From Botryotinia globosa (taxonomy: Eukaryota; Ascomycota; Leotiomycetes; Helotiales; Sclerotiniaceae), in the NCBI GenBank assembly GCA_014898425.1, contig RCSZ01000007.1, positions 1,364,001 to 1,428,000 of the forward strand: DNA of 64,000 bases. Direction: 5' to 3'. Under the pieces are notes generated by a model. That model did not search any database and was not told the DNA's origin. It saw nothing but the letters and a program-made list of their open reading frames with translations. The translations under genes and the position numbers were made by a program. Of the stretch, positions 43,151 through 54,910 are shown piece by piece; positions within the stretch are counted from its first letter, which is position 1, and every line of letters begins with the position of its first letter.

Positions 43151-43397
43151 TTAATTTAATATTTATTAGAATCGATTTTAGATTAGAAATAAATTTTATA
43201 TTTTTTATTAATAATGATTTATTATTAATAATTAATAGAATATCTTTATATCTATAAATTAGAATAATTTTATTATTAATTATAGTAATGAATTTAAATG
43301 AATTATATATTTTATAATTTATTAATCAATTTTTATTAGAGCTATAATACTTTGTTGCTTTTGAATCTAAAATAATATTATTATTTTTAATATTATT

Positions 43398-44690
43398 TTA
43401 TTGATGATTTTTAATATTAATATTTTTATTAATATTTTTATTAATATTAATATTTTTATTAATATTTTTATTAATATTTTTCTTAAATCTATTAATATTT
43501 TTATTAATATTTTTATTAATATTAATATTTTTATTAATACTTTTATTAATTTTATTATTAATTTTATTAATATTATATTTTTTATTATTATTATTTAATA
43601 ATAATATTTTAATAGTTGATTTATTTTCGGAAAAGCTAATAATGTTTAATATATTATAATTCAATGAATTATTATTATTATTATGATTTATATTATAATT
43701 TTCATTTAATCCATTGAATTTTAGAATAGATTCCTTAGGATTTTGATTATTATAATCCTTTTTATTATGATTTTTATTATTTTTTATCTTTTTATTGAAT
43801 AGTTTTTTGAATTTATTCTTTTTAATTAATTTTCTATTAATAGTTTTATTAATTTTGTATTGATTATTTTTATTATTATTCTTAGAATAATTTTTATTGA
43901 ATAATTCAGGATGCTTTTTAAAGTATTTGTTTTCTAAATAACCTTTTTTATTATAAAAAGTACAATTAGAAATAATATTTAAAGGTTTTATAACTTTATT
44001 TATATTATTAATTTCTAAAGAGTTTTTTATTTTAACTTTTTCAAAACTTAGTTCGAAATATAGTTTATTTAGATCAATTTTAGGGGTTTTTTTTAATAAT
44101 TCTTTTAATAACTTTTCAATTTTTCTTGATTTAAAAGAATCGAAATAATTTTATTTAAATCTTTAAATATAATCCAAATTAATAATTGATTTTGAAGATC
44201 AATTTTAATTGATTTTAAATAGCAATTAACGAATTCAATATAACTTGTATATTCATCAATATTATTAAAATCATTATAATTCGAATTAATAATTTTATCA
44301 AAATATCGATTTATTAAATCTAAAGAAATCTCTTCGAATATATTATTGATTATATTCCAAAACTCTATAATAGATTTAATATTTTTAAATCTTTTATTTA
44401 AATCAATATTTATTATTAATCTAATAACTATTAATACTTTATTACAATATTGATTATATTCTTTCAATTTATTATTATATTTTATTTGAATTTCTATAGA
44501 TTTAAAATCTATAGAATTCCTTTTTAAACATATTAATATTTGAGGTTTTTCTTTAGAATTATTAATAATATATAATATATAATTATTAACTTCTAAATAT
44601 AAATTAGTTTTTTGAATTCATTCTATATAATTAGAATATTCTGTTAATAATTTATTATTAAAATATATTTCTATATTTATTTTTAATATA
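43398..44690 (-). pseudogene. Copia B gag with Asn-rich linker
   Basis: 44105-44467 is open for 120 codons and holds the UBN2-type core (FWNIINNIFEEISLDLINRY, YTSYIEFVNCYLKSI). The start ATG seen in element A is ATA here (near 44690). The zinc knuckle near 43950 keeps one Cys (NCTFYNKKGYLENK) of the three. 43398-43664 is the Asn/Lys/Ile linker, built from AATATTAATAAA-type repeats. Confidence 0.8.
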
Positions 44691-45239
44691 TATCTTTATA
44701 GTAAAACTATTTATTTAAGAATATATTTAAAAATATAAATAAATTAATAATATAATATATTTATATTCTATTTATTAATTTATTTGATAAAATAGTTTTA
44801 AAACAAATCTCTAAAACGTTTTTAAATAATATATTTTTTTAGAATTAAAATTATAAATATTAAATTATTCTTTTTTATTATAAATAATTTAATTTTAATG
44901 CTTTTTATATTAGATTCTTTTTAATAATCTTGATTTTTGTTGAAAATTCAAATTTTATTTCTTTAGTGATTTTATTAGTTTCTAATAATCTTATTAGTTT
45001 TTAATGATTTTAATTTTTTATTAATATTTCGAATTTTATTTTCTCAGTGATATTATATTTGGTTTGATTTATTCGAATTATATTATTTTTAAATTAGATT
45101 TTAATATATTTTATATTGAAAAATATGATTTTTTGATTCAAAATAAATAATTTAATTTTGAATTTTATTTAAGATTTGAATTATAATTAAATAAATAATA
45201 ATAAATTATATAATTCTTAACTATATTAGACTTATAATT

Positions 45240-45902
45240 TATTATTAATTATTTATTTAATATAGAATAAGCTAAATCGAATTGAAAATAATATTAAAAT
45301 AATATTATATTAAAAGCTTAAATTAATAAAATAAATAGAATTCATTATTGAATTGTATTATATTGTATTATATATTTATATATATATATAGAAATAGATA
45401 TTAGAAAAAGATTTAAATATAAAAATCCAAATTATTTATTTATACTTTTTCCTATTCCTTGTATATAAATAGTATAAGTTTATAATATATATATAATGTA
45501 TTTGAAATTTCTGATTTTACAATCAATTTTATCAATTTTCTTTATTGATTTATAATAAATTTTTATAATAAAGAAAAAGGAAAAATAATATTATATAAGA
45601 TTACATCTATCATTTCACATTCGAACTAACTCCTATATCATATTTCAAATTTTTCAAAATAATAAATTATTATTTTGAATAAAGAATTAATAAAGGATTT
45701 CCTTTTTTAATAAAAAGTTCTTTATTTTATTTTTATAATAATATTCTTTCTTATATAAAAAGAATAAAGAATATAAGAAATTTTTCTTATATTATTGAAT
45801 TTTTATTATTTAATTATAATAATAGAATTTTATTATTATAATTAGTTCCCTTAATATTATAATAATATTAAGTGATTTAATTAATATTTATTAAAAACAA
45901 TA
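45240..45902 (-). repeat. 5' LTR of Copia B
   Basis: 663 bp. Against the unmutated solo LTR its first 27 bp differ at 14 positions, and every one is C-to-T or G-to-A. It ends AACAATA next to GTGAA. Confidence 0.85.
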
Positions 45903-45907
45903 GTGAA

Positions 45908-46474
45908 TTTATAATTAATTTAATTAAAGTAAGTATAATATTAATGATTATAAAATATATAGTATTTAGATTATTAACTAAATCTATAAATGGAAAGATA
46001 TCGATTTTAGTGAAATTAATAATATAAATTAAAAAAAAGAATTATAAAAGTAGATTGTGGAGTATAGATATCTAATCAGTTATTTTTGATAATAATATCA
46101 ATTAATAATAAATATAATCAAAATATATAATAAATCAATAATAAATATAGTCAAAATAATTAGTAAAATAATCGAAATGTAATTTTTATAAGGGTAGTTT
46201 GGGGTCGATTAATATAATTTTGTTATTTTTTAATAAAATTATTTTAATAATAAATGCAATTGGGATGTATAGTGGGTCAATAATAGATATAATCAAAGCA
46301 ATTAGTAAGGCAATTAGAATATAACTTTAATAATAATTTTGGGTTTTCAAATAAAGCTATAATAGCTTATAAAAAATAGTATAAACTATTAAGGTATAAG
46401 TAAAGACTTATATTATACTATAAGGGTTCTAAATACTATAAAAGGTTGAGGCTCTATTATAGGGAATAGGGTAT
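45908..46474. other. AT-rich degenerate DNA, nothing recognised
   Basis: About 570 bp between Copia B and the solo Gypsy LTR. GC content rises toward the right (AGGTTGAGGCTC near 46444). No open frame. Confidence 0.5.
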
Positions 46475-46715
46475 TATGAGCGAATCTTTGTGCTGGTTAC
46501 ATAGTCCATTTCTATAGCTAGTATTTATAGTCCTTTTTCTTTGTAGTTTAGAAAAAACAATCAATTTCCATTTATTAAATTTCTAGTATATTTTGTAAAG
46601 CATTATATAGAATCTTCTCTTTCTCTCTTTTATTTAAAGTGATATATTATAGTGACTTTCTTGTAGTATATACAAAGAACTACTCTATAACCCTACCACC
46701 TTCTACTCTTTTATA
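46475..46715 (+). repeat. Solo LTR of the Gypsy family, inverse orientation
   Basis: 241 bp, matching the reverse complement of 3694-3933 and 12750-12989, starting TATGAGCGAATCTTTGTG and ending CTACTCTTTTATA. Similarity stops sharply at both ends. No clear target duplication (GGTAT left, ATATG right), so it may be an old or truncated copy. Confidence 0.6.
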
Positions 46716-47113
46716 ATATGATTCGATTATATTATAAATTAATATTAAATCGAATGTCTTTTGAAAAGATATATATATTATATTATTATTAATTAAAACA
46801 ATATATCATATGAATTTTTAATTAAAAACAATATTATCAAAAATATATAATTTATAAATAATAGATTATTTTTGATATAAAAATCTAAGATATAAAATCA
46901 CAAATAAACCTTCAAAGTTTTTCGAAATAAAAAGAGGTTTGAGATATGAAGTAGACCTGAAGGCTTCTTACTATGTGGCCTCACATACCTCATTAAACCC
47001 TATAACCTTGTGACCTTGACATTTGGTGTAAAAGGGTGGCTCAAAAGAGGAGTGGTCCGAAAGTGGGGTATTCGGCTTACTGGTTAGGTAGATACGCATA
47101 GGTAGCTACACTA
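46716..47113. other. AT-to-GC transition zone
   Basis: Composition changes from strongly AT-rich to near normal at about 46.9 kb. No gene or repeat recognised. It ends in CTACACTA, the left target duplication of the next element. Confidence 0.5.
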
Positions 47114-47505
47114 TAGGGTTGGGCAAATTATATAATCCGGCTGAGGATTACATATTTTTATAATATAACGTTTTTTGATTGATATAAAATATTACGCTAA
47201 GATTATACACATGATTTGACGGCCAATCAAACCCTTAGAATAAATGAAAATGGGGAAAATTCGAAGGCATTTTTTGATAGATTGTCAAAAAAGCTATTAT
47301 AGGTTTTTATATTATATGATTTATATCACGTGATATAAAATCATATGATTTCAGGAAAAAATCTTATTTTTAAGGATTTCGGCTTGATTTTTCTTTCAAA
47401 TTTATTATATAGGAAAAATCGATATATAATTTGCTTGACTAATATTACATATCATAATTTGTTGATCAATACATTCAAATATTATATTATATATGCTCAA
47501 CCCTA
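47114..47505. mobile_element. hAT-like MITE 1
   Basis: 392 bp. The ends are inverted (TAGGGTTGGGCAAATTATAT on the left, TAGGGTTGAGCATATATAAT on the right, opposite strand). Perfect 8-bp duplications CTACACTA flank it (47106-47113 and 47506-47513). The TAGGGTTG start and 8-bp duplication are typical of the hAT superfamily. No transposase. Its interior contains a near-perfect palindrome centred on CACGTG (47314-47346). Confidence 0.85.
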
Positions 47506-47548
47506 CTACACTAAGATAACCTAGTGACATTAGCTACGAGTCGGATAC

Positions 47549-48146
47549 TATCCCCTATACCTTATCTCATCCTCAGACCACACGGTGATTACATAATTTT
47601 TTGGCCTTGATTTCGAGGCAGGGGCCTCACGAAGGATTATCACCGTAGGTAGATAAACGTCCCCCCCGATCCCTGATTGATTCTGGTTGGTCGAAAAAAA
47701 CTTGATCATTAATAAGCCACAACACCACCAAAAAGATCAAGATATTATTTAGAATTCAATGATATACGTTTTATCGACGAAGAGAGTTTGAAAGTGAGAT
47801 AACCTATACCGCTGAGAATGGGCTTCAAAAGTGGTCCGTGCGATATACCTTGAATAATAAAGCCTTATTGAATAGAATGGCTATTTTAGTGGATTTTCAG
47901 TTACATTTTTTATATTATTAAATCTTGATTTCAAATATTGATTTTTTATAATTTCAAAAAAAAGAAAAGATTGAGAATTAGTATATATTATTATATTAGA
48001 AGTTTTGATATAGAAAAAATATTGATTGAATTTTATATCAAAAAATAAATATAAATATTGGATTAAATTCAAGGAATCTTAATAATCTAATTGGTCAATA
48101 AGACCCTGTTAAACGAGGGAGCCCATTCTCAGCGGTATAGGGGATA
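47549..48146. mobile_element. TIR element interrupted by MITE 2
   Basis: If MITE 2 and one copy of its CCTATACC duplication are removed, the left end (47549-47561 joined to 47811-47825) is a perfect 28-bp inverse of the right end (48117-48146); the end motif starts CTATCCCCTATACCGCTGAG. The original element would be about 350 bp with an AT-rich core. I see no clear target duplication outside, so the superfamily is unknown. Confidence 0.65.
47562..47802. mobile_element. hAT-like MITE 2
   Basis: 241 bp with short inverted ends (TTATCTCA...TGAGATAA) and perfect 8-bp duplications CCTATACC (47554-47561 and 47803-47810). Internal inverted pieces ACGGTGAT / ATCACCGT. No coding capacity. The 8-bp duplication suggests hAT, though the end motif is not a classic one. 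Confidence 0.75.
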
Positions 48147-49849
48147 GACACGTGACACAGGCAGCTAACTTAGCCTACCCTATGTTCCTCGTACTCCCTC
48201 CAATGTTACATTACACTACCTCAATTACCTCGACACCCTCAAATAGTGAGAGGAATCTGAATATTTTACTCCATCTCATCAACATGCTTGTCGCTACAAA
48301 GGACAAAAAAACTGCGTCTCGCTTTCTGTAAGGATCTCGTTTTGGGAATTCACCATTTCCTCCCGTGATAGCTTCTATCTTTCTTCCCCGCTCTCATCCA
48401 CATTTCAATGCACCATTCACTAAAATTGGGTTAATATTGAATGGACATGAATCAGATAAGGATCTTTCATCTGTACTGTGGCATCGTGTGGGGGACTGAA
48501 CTGCGGTGATCGCTCGATTTCGAGGGCCGAGTGCGACACGACGTACAGGATGAGAGTCATGAGAGTTACATCCTGTATTTGTTACAGCAATGTTTTTTAT
48601 TTTATGCTCAAAGCTTGACAAGACAAATTGGCACGCGCTCTTCTATTCTTTAGCCAAATGTTTGATTTTGTGATCATTTCGCGTCATTAGTAGCAGGAGT
48701 CTCACCAGTTATTGGGGACAGGAACCCCCTCATCCACAATAGTGCGGTTACTCAATCTCATACAACTTATCAGATTCTCAACAGGGCTTCCGCATCAACC
48801 GCGACATGCATCCATGTTACTGCAACCGGATTGACTACTGGATGATAAGCAGGTTGGTTCGAGAGTATGATTTTCTCCGCCTGGGGCATCTCCAAGATGG
48901 TCATCGCATATTTACAAAGTTGTACATTCTTATCCTCACGAATGAAGATCAGTTGGAAGAACAGCAATTAATCGTGTTCTGAGCACAAGAGTTGTTATGC
49001 TTCCATTTGAAACTACAGAAAGGCTAAAGCCGGCTTCCAGACTATTAGATTAGATTGTCGCCTCTCACATTATATTTTCTTCATCCTGAATCAGATTAGC
49101 CAAGATAAACATCAACTGCTTCTGTCAAAAACTCCATGACAGTCATGTTGTATCTGTTCGCTGGCGGTTCGTCGCATGTTGTCAGAGGCTTGTTGGAGTT
49201 CTGCGATAAAAACGGCCGGTTGAATCTCATCTGTACCAGATTTTCAATGCTGTACAAAGTGATACGGATCTACGAAACATTGACTCGAAATGTGTTAAAC
49301 AAGGGATTCAGGTTGTTTGTATTTTTCCCCTACAACTGAATTATCGCTGTCCAAGGATAGTTGTGGTACGATGCATGTATGTATGGCCGTATGCAATATT
49401 GTCTCCTTTTGCTTCGGATAGGAAATCATGGCTGGCGGAATCTCTTTTCTGCGACTTAAATGCCGTTATTCGATAGAAATCGCCACTGAGCTTAACGTAA
49501 CATTGCGTTGCCGTGCATTAACTACAGGAGCGTAAAGCGGGGTCAAAGCCATGTCAGGATAGCAAAGTGCCTATCGATCCACGTCTGTGAGATATTACAC
49601 AATCACAGCATCTTCTTGAATGCTTTAGATTGTTATATCTTCTTGGCGAGGAGTCTACAGGTATAATAAAACCTAATAGAAATGTGGCACCATAATGAAG
49701 TGAGGGGTTATAAGTGTAAGATAGACCCTCCAGACGTTGATATTCAAAAACCAAAATCATTATTTCATAAATCAATTCATCACAAACAACCATCTGTTAA
49801 TTGAACTACTTGGAATTGATAATCCGTTCCTGATAAAATCTCCGTAAAG
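48147..49849. other. Intergenic region upstream of the GTPase gene
   Basis: 1.7 kb of normal composition. Short open stretches exist on both strands (for example 49136-49339 plus, 48394-48621 minus), but none shows a recognisable domain or a convincing exon chain. It should hold the promoter of the gene at 49850. A GGGTTATAAGTG stretch at about 49706 is a possible TATA-like site but lies 145 bp before the ATG, so I give it little weight. Confidence 0.5.
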
Positions 49850-52800
49850 ATGGGTATGCGTCTATTTGCCTTGCTATCATATCATGCTAATCAACTTTCT
49901 TCGTAGCTGGAATCACGGCCGAAAGCATCGTAGCACTAGGTGATCAAGCCTCTCATTCTATGAGATGGCTTGATATGACCCTACCAAATGCTTCGACTGA
50001 TCCAAACAGTCCCAAGGCGGCCAATCAAGCGTATGCCTTGAAAGTCATCGAAGATCCTACCAACAATTTCGTGCGATTGATCAAAGATCCTTTGAATTTG
50101 ATCAGTGTAATGGGTCCTGCACGTTCCGGGAAGTCTACACTGATGAATGTTCTCGCTGGCTGCACTGTTACAGAACTATTCGCAACTTATCCAGGCATGG
50201 AGACTTTCACCAAAGGAATTCAAATCCCAACCAGAGTACTGGTATGATTGGATTACATTTTTTCATAGTCCCATGGCTAACATATCCAAGACGCTTCCTC
50301 AATTCTCTTCACTAGAAGGGGAAACAACTGTGGTTCCAAGTGACGCAAATGTCAAGGTGACTTTTGTAGATACTGAGGGGCAAGGTGCTATTGGAGACAA
50401 TTATGAGTACGTCATATTCTTGCATTCTACCATGAAGATGGTATATATATATCAATCGTGCATGAAGCTTTGGAGTGGAAATAAGAAGATGCTCACATGA
50501 AATTTTGTTTTCTTTTGGCTGATTTCTTCTAGCATGGATCTCTTCAGTCCTGCATTAGTCACTTCGCGAGTCATCATCTACAACCGCACTGGCGGTCTTC
50601 TAACCGAAGAAATACTTTCACAACTTGGTATGATGACTCAAGCAGCACAAAGACTTCGTGCAGGTGGGAACGACAATAAATCCGGCAGCACACCGAATAC
50701 CGGAACATCTGGAACATCTGGGAATGCTGCTGCCGATCCACTCTTTGGGCATCTTTTCATCATCTTTAATCAATTTCGAACGAACAAAATCGACACGGTT
50801 ACCTCGCTCAAAAACGCTCTCATGAACCAAGAACCAGAAAATGATTCAAACTCCAAGAACAGAAACAACATCCGTAAACTTCTAACATCCGTGTTCGAAT
50901 CGATCCAAGTTTTTATCCTGCCCGATAGTCTCAAAAGCGAGGCTCGTGATGCTCTTGCTGATGGCGTCAAAGATTTTATCTTACTCACAGACTTCACTCC
51001 AAAGTATTTGGAATATTTCAAATTGCTTCGAGATGGCCTTTCTCAAGCCTTGGTCTCCCCTCGAGAGCTCAGTAAAGGAGTGCCACTAACAGGGGGCACG
51101 ATCGCTGATTTCATGCCCTCATTTGCAGATGCTATCAATCGTTCACAACCATTGAACTTGCCATCAATCTTTGAGCAGTCTCAGAACAATGCTTTGAATA
51201 AAGTACAAATTGAATTCGCAAATTCGTTGAGCGTTGTCTCCGACACCATACTTAGGGATCCTACTTTGTCAACTCAATTGCTTTCCATCAAATTCGATAG
51301 CAGTGTGAACTTACTTCTTAGCCAGATCGCTAGTGCCATCTCATATATGCCAGTGGATATTGTTCGGGCTGCACAAAGTACTGCATCGAACTCCACTGCT
51401 GCCGTCAAGGCCGATCTCATTGCGACAAATCTTAACAGGATCAAAACCTTGATGTCCACCACCTTGACCAACCTAGTTGGCTCAATCGGAGATGAGGTAT
51501 CGAAGGTCTTTCCAACAAGCAGTATTCTACAGTCACCAACAGACATTAACAATACTTTCACTACTTTGTTTAACACCCTTTCAAGCACCTTTAAAACCAA
51601 AGGAGACATGTATGATCCTCAGGCATTGCCTGATAAATACGAAGCAACAATACAATCAGCTCTTGATCTACACAAGTCTGGAATACAATACAAGGCGGCT
51701 AGTTCATGGGGTGCTTGGGCTACTGATTTATCTCAGGCTAGCATAAAGACTTTGACAGAGACTTTGGTCACACTTGGGAGGAACACGCAAGTCGGTAACG
51801 ACAACCAGTACAACACTAGTGCTTCCTCTACTTGCAACACGACAAAATCAGATTTCCGTCAAAAAATGGATAACGAATACCTATGGTCTGACAAACAAGA
51901 CAAAAAAGAACTTTTCGCAACTGCAGCAGACAATACCATGGCTACTCAAAAGGCAATATGGTTGAGTAACGAAGCAGAGATCAAGGCCACCCTCAATGTC
52001 ATATTCGACAGTCTTAAGCAAACATTTGTCATGAAGCTCCAGAATTCTATCGTGCCATTGTATGAACCTGAACCATTTGAAACAATAACTAATCATACCC
52101 TGATCAAAGTAGGTACATAGCTCTCTAGTTCTTACTTCCACATACTAAATAGTGGTTTCCAGGATGCATTGATTCTGTTTTGCACAGAAAACAAGGTCTC
52201 CACAGCATTGGTCGCCAAATTTGGGATGGATTTCGATGTGTTTGTATCCGAGAAGAAGTCAAATTTTGTCAACACTTACAACACAGGTACGCGAGGTTAA
52301 CCTGCGAGGACCCTTTTCAAGATTTGCTAAGTCTCAATTTATAGCATGTGATACCTACAAGGCTTATATTACCGGCGAGCTTGCAGGTCAAGTGCCTCTT
52401 ATCATTCAATCTTGTCGAGATCAATTAGATCTTATTGATCTTAACTTGGATCTACCAACCACCACTAGAGTCCAAATTGTATGTTCAACGCTCGGATTTT
52501 TATTGACGCTTGACTAATTTTATTCAACAGATATTGTCATCCAGTGCGGCCGTGACAATTGCGAAAAACAAATTTACCTTGGCTAAAGGTAATCTCCATG
52601 CTTTGCCAAATGGGGCAATTTCAAGCACAAAAATACAGACTTACCAATCGCAACTCGATATCGGACTCGAGCTCGATAGAAAAGCTAAAGTTGACAAGTA
52701 TGATGAAGTCGTGTCTGTGTACAATAAGGCACTTCTTAGCGAGATAATTATACCCATCATTGATCAAGTGAGTTGACTGGGATCAAATTATCTACTCCAA

Positions 52801-54910
52801 AAAACTAACTATGCCAGACTCTAGCAAACAATTTTGTTAGCACAGCGGCTTTGGACACCAAGATTACAACGCAATTGATGTTGTTCATGAGTAAGAAGAA
52901 AGGCGATGAAGATTTAGCTCTCGCGGTATTACACTCACATTTATTCTTTGCGAAAACATGTGAAGCTAATTTTGCATCAGAAATGGAATGAATGGAAGAC
53001 AAGAACATACCCTGCTCTCGTGGAAGTGGTACAGCGTAACAATTCGTATAAAGTGGATGGCCTGGATGGGAATCTGGCTGCCACAAAAGCCATTCAAGAA
53101 CATGTATTGAACTTTCTAGATTTTATGCCTTTACCAACCTGATAACGTTTCAGAAAAATGCTTACCATATCCCTTTAGGTCATCGGAAATATCAAAATCA
53201 GTTGCAGTGGACTTGCTTCAGAGTTAGGCATGTCGTATATTGGGCCTTGGACTTTAAGTGACGTAAAACCTCAAGACATGGGCATGTCTGTAACAGACCC
53301 CACCAAACCAAACCAGCAAAACTCTCGAATCTTTCGCTTAAACAATACTCCTAGAAATGGTTATTATGATGTAAGTATTGCTTTCCAAGCTAGAAAAGCT
53401 TTACTAAATATAGTCAAGGGAACTCATAGCACGAACATCGAATTTTTCGATTGGGTGGTTGAGGTAAGTGAAGCGCTCACTGTGTTAAATGCGTAGCTGG
53501 ATATCGACTGATGTCTTAGGTCTCGGATATCATATGGGGTAAACCAATTATCACTGATCTTAAACCACTGAAAGTACAAAAGAATCTCTGCCTTACTATT
53601 TTGGATACCTGCTTACTGAGATGCCATAGCTTGACACGACCGAATATCCAGCTCAAACCACTCCGTAAGTCTTACCCAGAAGCTGTGGAAAAGAACAAAA
53701 AGTTGATATCTCCTAGCATCACTGTCACAGTCGGAGCAAGTAGCACTGTGACAAGTACTATCACAGATAGTCAAACTTGGGGCGTAAACGCTGGAGTTGA
53801 AGGTATTTTAAGTCTCCGTCTTTGAACAGATTCCACTCATGCACCTTGGATATGTAACATAGTGTCAAAGAGATTCTTCCTATGGTATTACGCTGCTTCA
53901 AGTGAAGCTAGTGCAAGTTTCGCAACAGATACGGACTTCCTAGTGTTGGGAGTGATTCGTATTTCACGCTCAGAATTTTCATAGCTGAATTGGTCGGAGC
54001 ATTGCGATTGGAAAAAAGACAGCACCTTCAACTTCATGGTGATTAGTTGCTAACATTGTGAATCAGTCGGCTACAAATGGGGAGTCAAAGACAGCTGGGA
54101 AGCAAACTTGAAGGCAACATTCAATGGAAACTTTTCCTCGATGAAGTCTCGTTCAGAATCCACCACTTACACCTCCACGACCTCTGCACAGCTTACACTC
54201 CCTGCTAATCGTGTAAACTGTGTCAATCAGATGGTTTTTGATCAAAGAACCTCTTTACCATACACAGCCAAAGTTAAGGTTGTCCCGAGATTGAGATTCC
54301 AAAATGGGTATACGGTATGGGGTGAGTGACTTTTGCTTATATGCCACTTCGATTGTATATACTAACTCTCATCTACTATAAAGGTGGCGGGGGAAACTAC
54401 TCTTCAAATCCTAACACGGCTGCTCGGAAGCCTGCCTTCAAGCAATCAGACAGAGTCTGTGAGTATCAGAAGCTTTTTCGTTACATTCCTTCTAATCCAA
54501 CACCCAATATCCATTTTTATCTTCGCACTTCCCAAAACAGGAAAATTGTGATTCGAAAACACACGTTATAGCAAGTACTAATGGTTCGATCTTGAAGATT
54601 GTTCCAATCAACAAAGCACCTTTGAGTTCAGAAGAACCGATGAGATTCGCGACGATGCAATGGCCAACGCGGATCCTTGGGAGGTACGTGATTCCATGCC
54701 CTATGTCATCTTTTTGCTAATCTATATGATCAATAGTGGAAACTGGCTATGGAGCGCAGCAGCGACCTCGGGAGCTATCTTGATAGTCTTACCGCAGCAT
54801 CAGAGTATGAAGTTTACGTCAAAGGCAAATGGGAAGGCATTACTGGCAAGTATGCAGTCACTACTGTGACGCCTAAGAACACGATGACCACTCTACTTCC
54901 TCCTTCTTAA
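49850..54910 (+). CDS. GBP-like large GTPase fused to an aerolysin-like beta-pore-forming module
   Basis: Best model is 17 exons, about 1,268 residues, phases consistent throughout: 49850-49853, 49907-50241, 50291-50406, 50533-52108, 52163-52286, 52345-52478, 52531-52767, 52818-52925, 52981-53103, 53179-53463, 53520-53573, 53630-53664, 53717-53802, 54067-54321, 54384-54458, 54598-54683, 54737-54910. Residues 71-79 are the P-loop GPARSGKST, about 101-104 FTKG (switch I), 140-143 DTEG (G3); SRVIIYNRTGGLLTEE and KGVPLTGGTIADF (near 333) match guanylate-binding proteins. A mostly helical middle runs to about 900. Residues about 920-1180 are beta-rich and Ser/Thr-rich (TVTSTITDSQTWGV, then YTSTTSAQLTLPANR), the pattern of aerolysin/ETX-MTX2 pore-formers. 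There is no signal peptide, so it is probably cytosolic. Exon limits at 53520-53716 and 54459-54597 are uncertain. Function (membrane attack or defence) is inference. Confidence 0.8.

Larger units (their letters stand above)
39030..45902 (-). mobile_element. Ty1/Copia element B, full length, RIP-damaged
   Basis: 6.87 kb with LTRs of 663 bp at 39030-39692 and 45240-45902, and perfect GTGAA duplications outside (39025-39029 and 45903-45907). It is the same family as element A but inverted, and less mutated inside: it keeps longer open pieces and an intact RT catalytic box. Minus-strand order from the right is gag, protease, integrase, RT, RNase H. Together with A it makes a large inverted repeat with arms of about 6.8 kb separated by 4.9 kb. 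Confidence 0.9.

Noticed and set aside
46470..46720. Target duplication around the solo Gypsy LTR
   Set aside because: The flanking pentamers (GGTAT and ATATG) do not match even when RIP changes are allowed.
48394..49339. Short open frames upstream of the GTPase gene (48394-48621, 48770-48967, 49136-49339)
   Set aside because: No domain, no codon-use support that I can see, and no consistent exon chain. They are likely chance frames in intergenic DNA.
51274..51609. Minus-strand open frames within exon 4 of the GTPase gene
   Set aside because: They are antisense shadows of a long, well-supported coding exon.
53230..53825. A separate small gene starting at the ATG at 53230
   Set aside because: The frame continues upstream of that ATG through GTCATCGGAAATATC to a good splice acceptor at 53178, in phase with the previous exon, so it is an internal exon.
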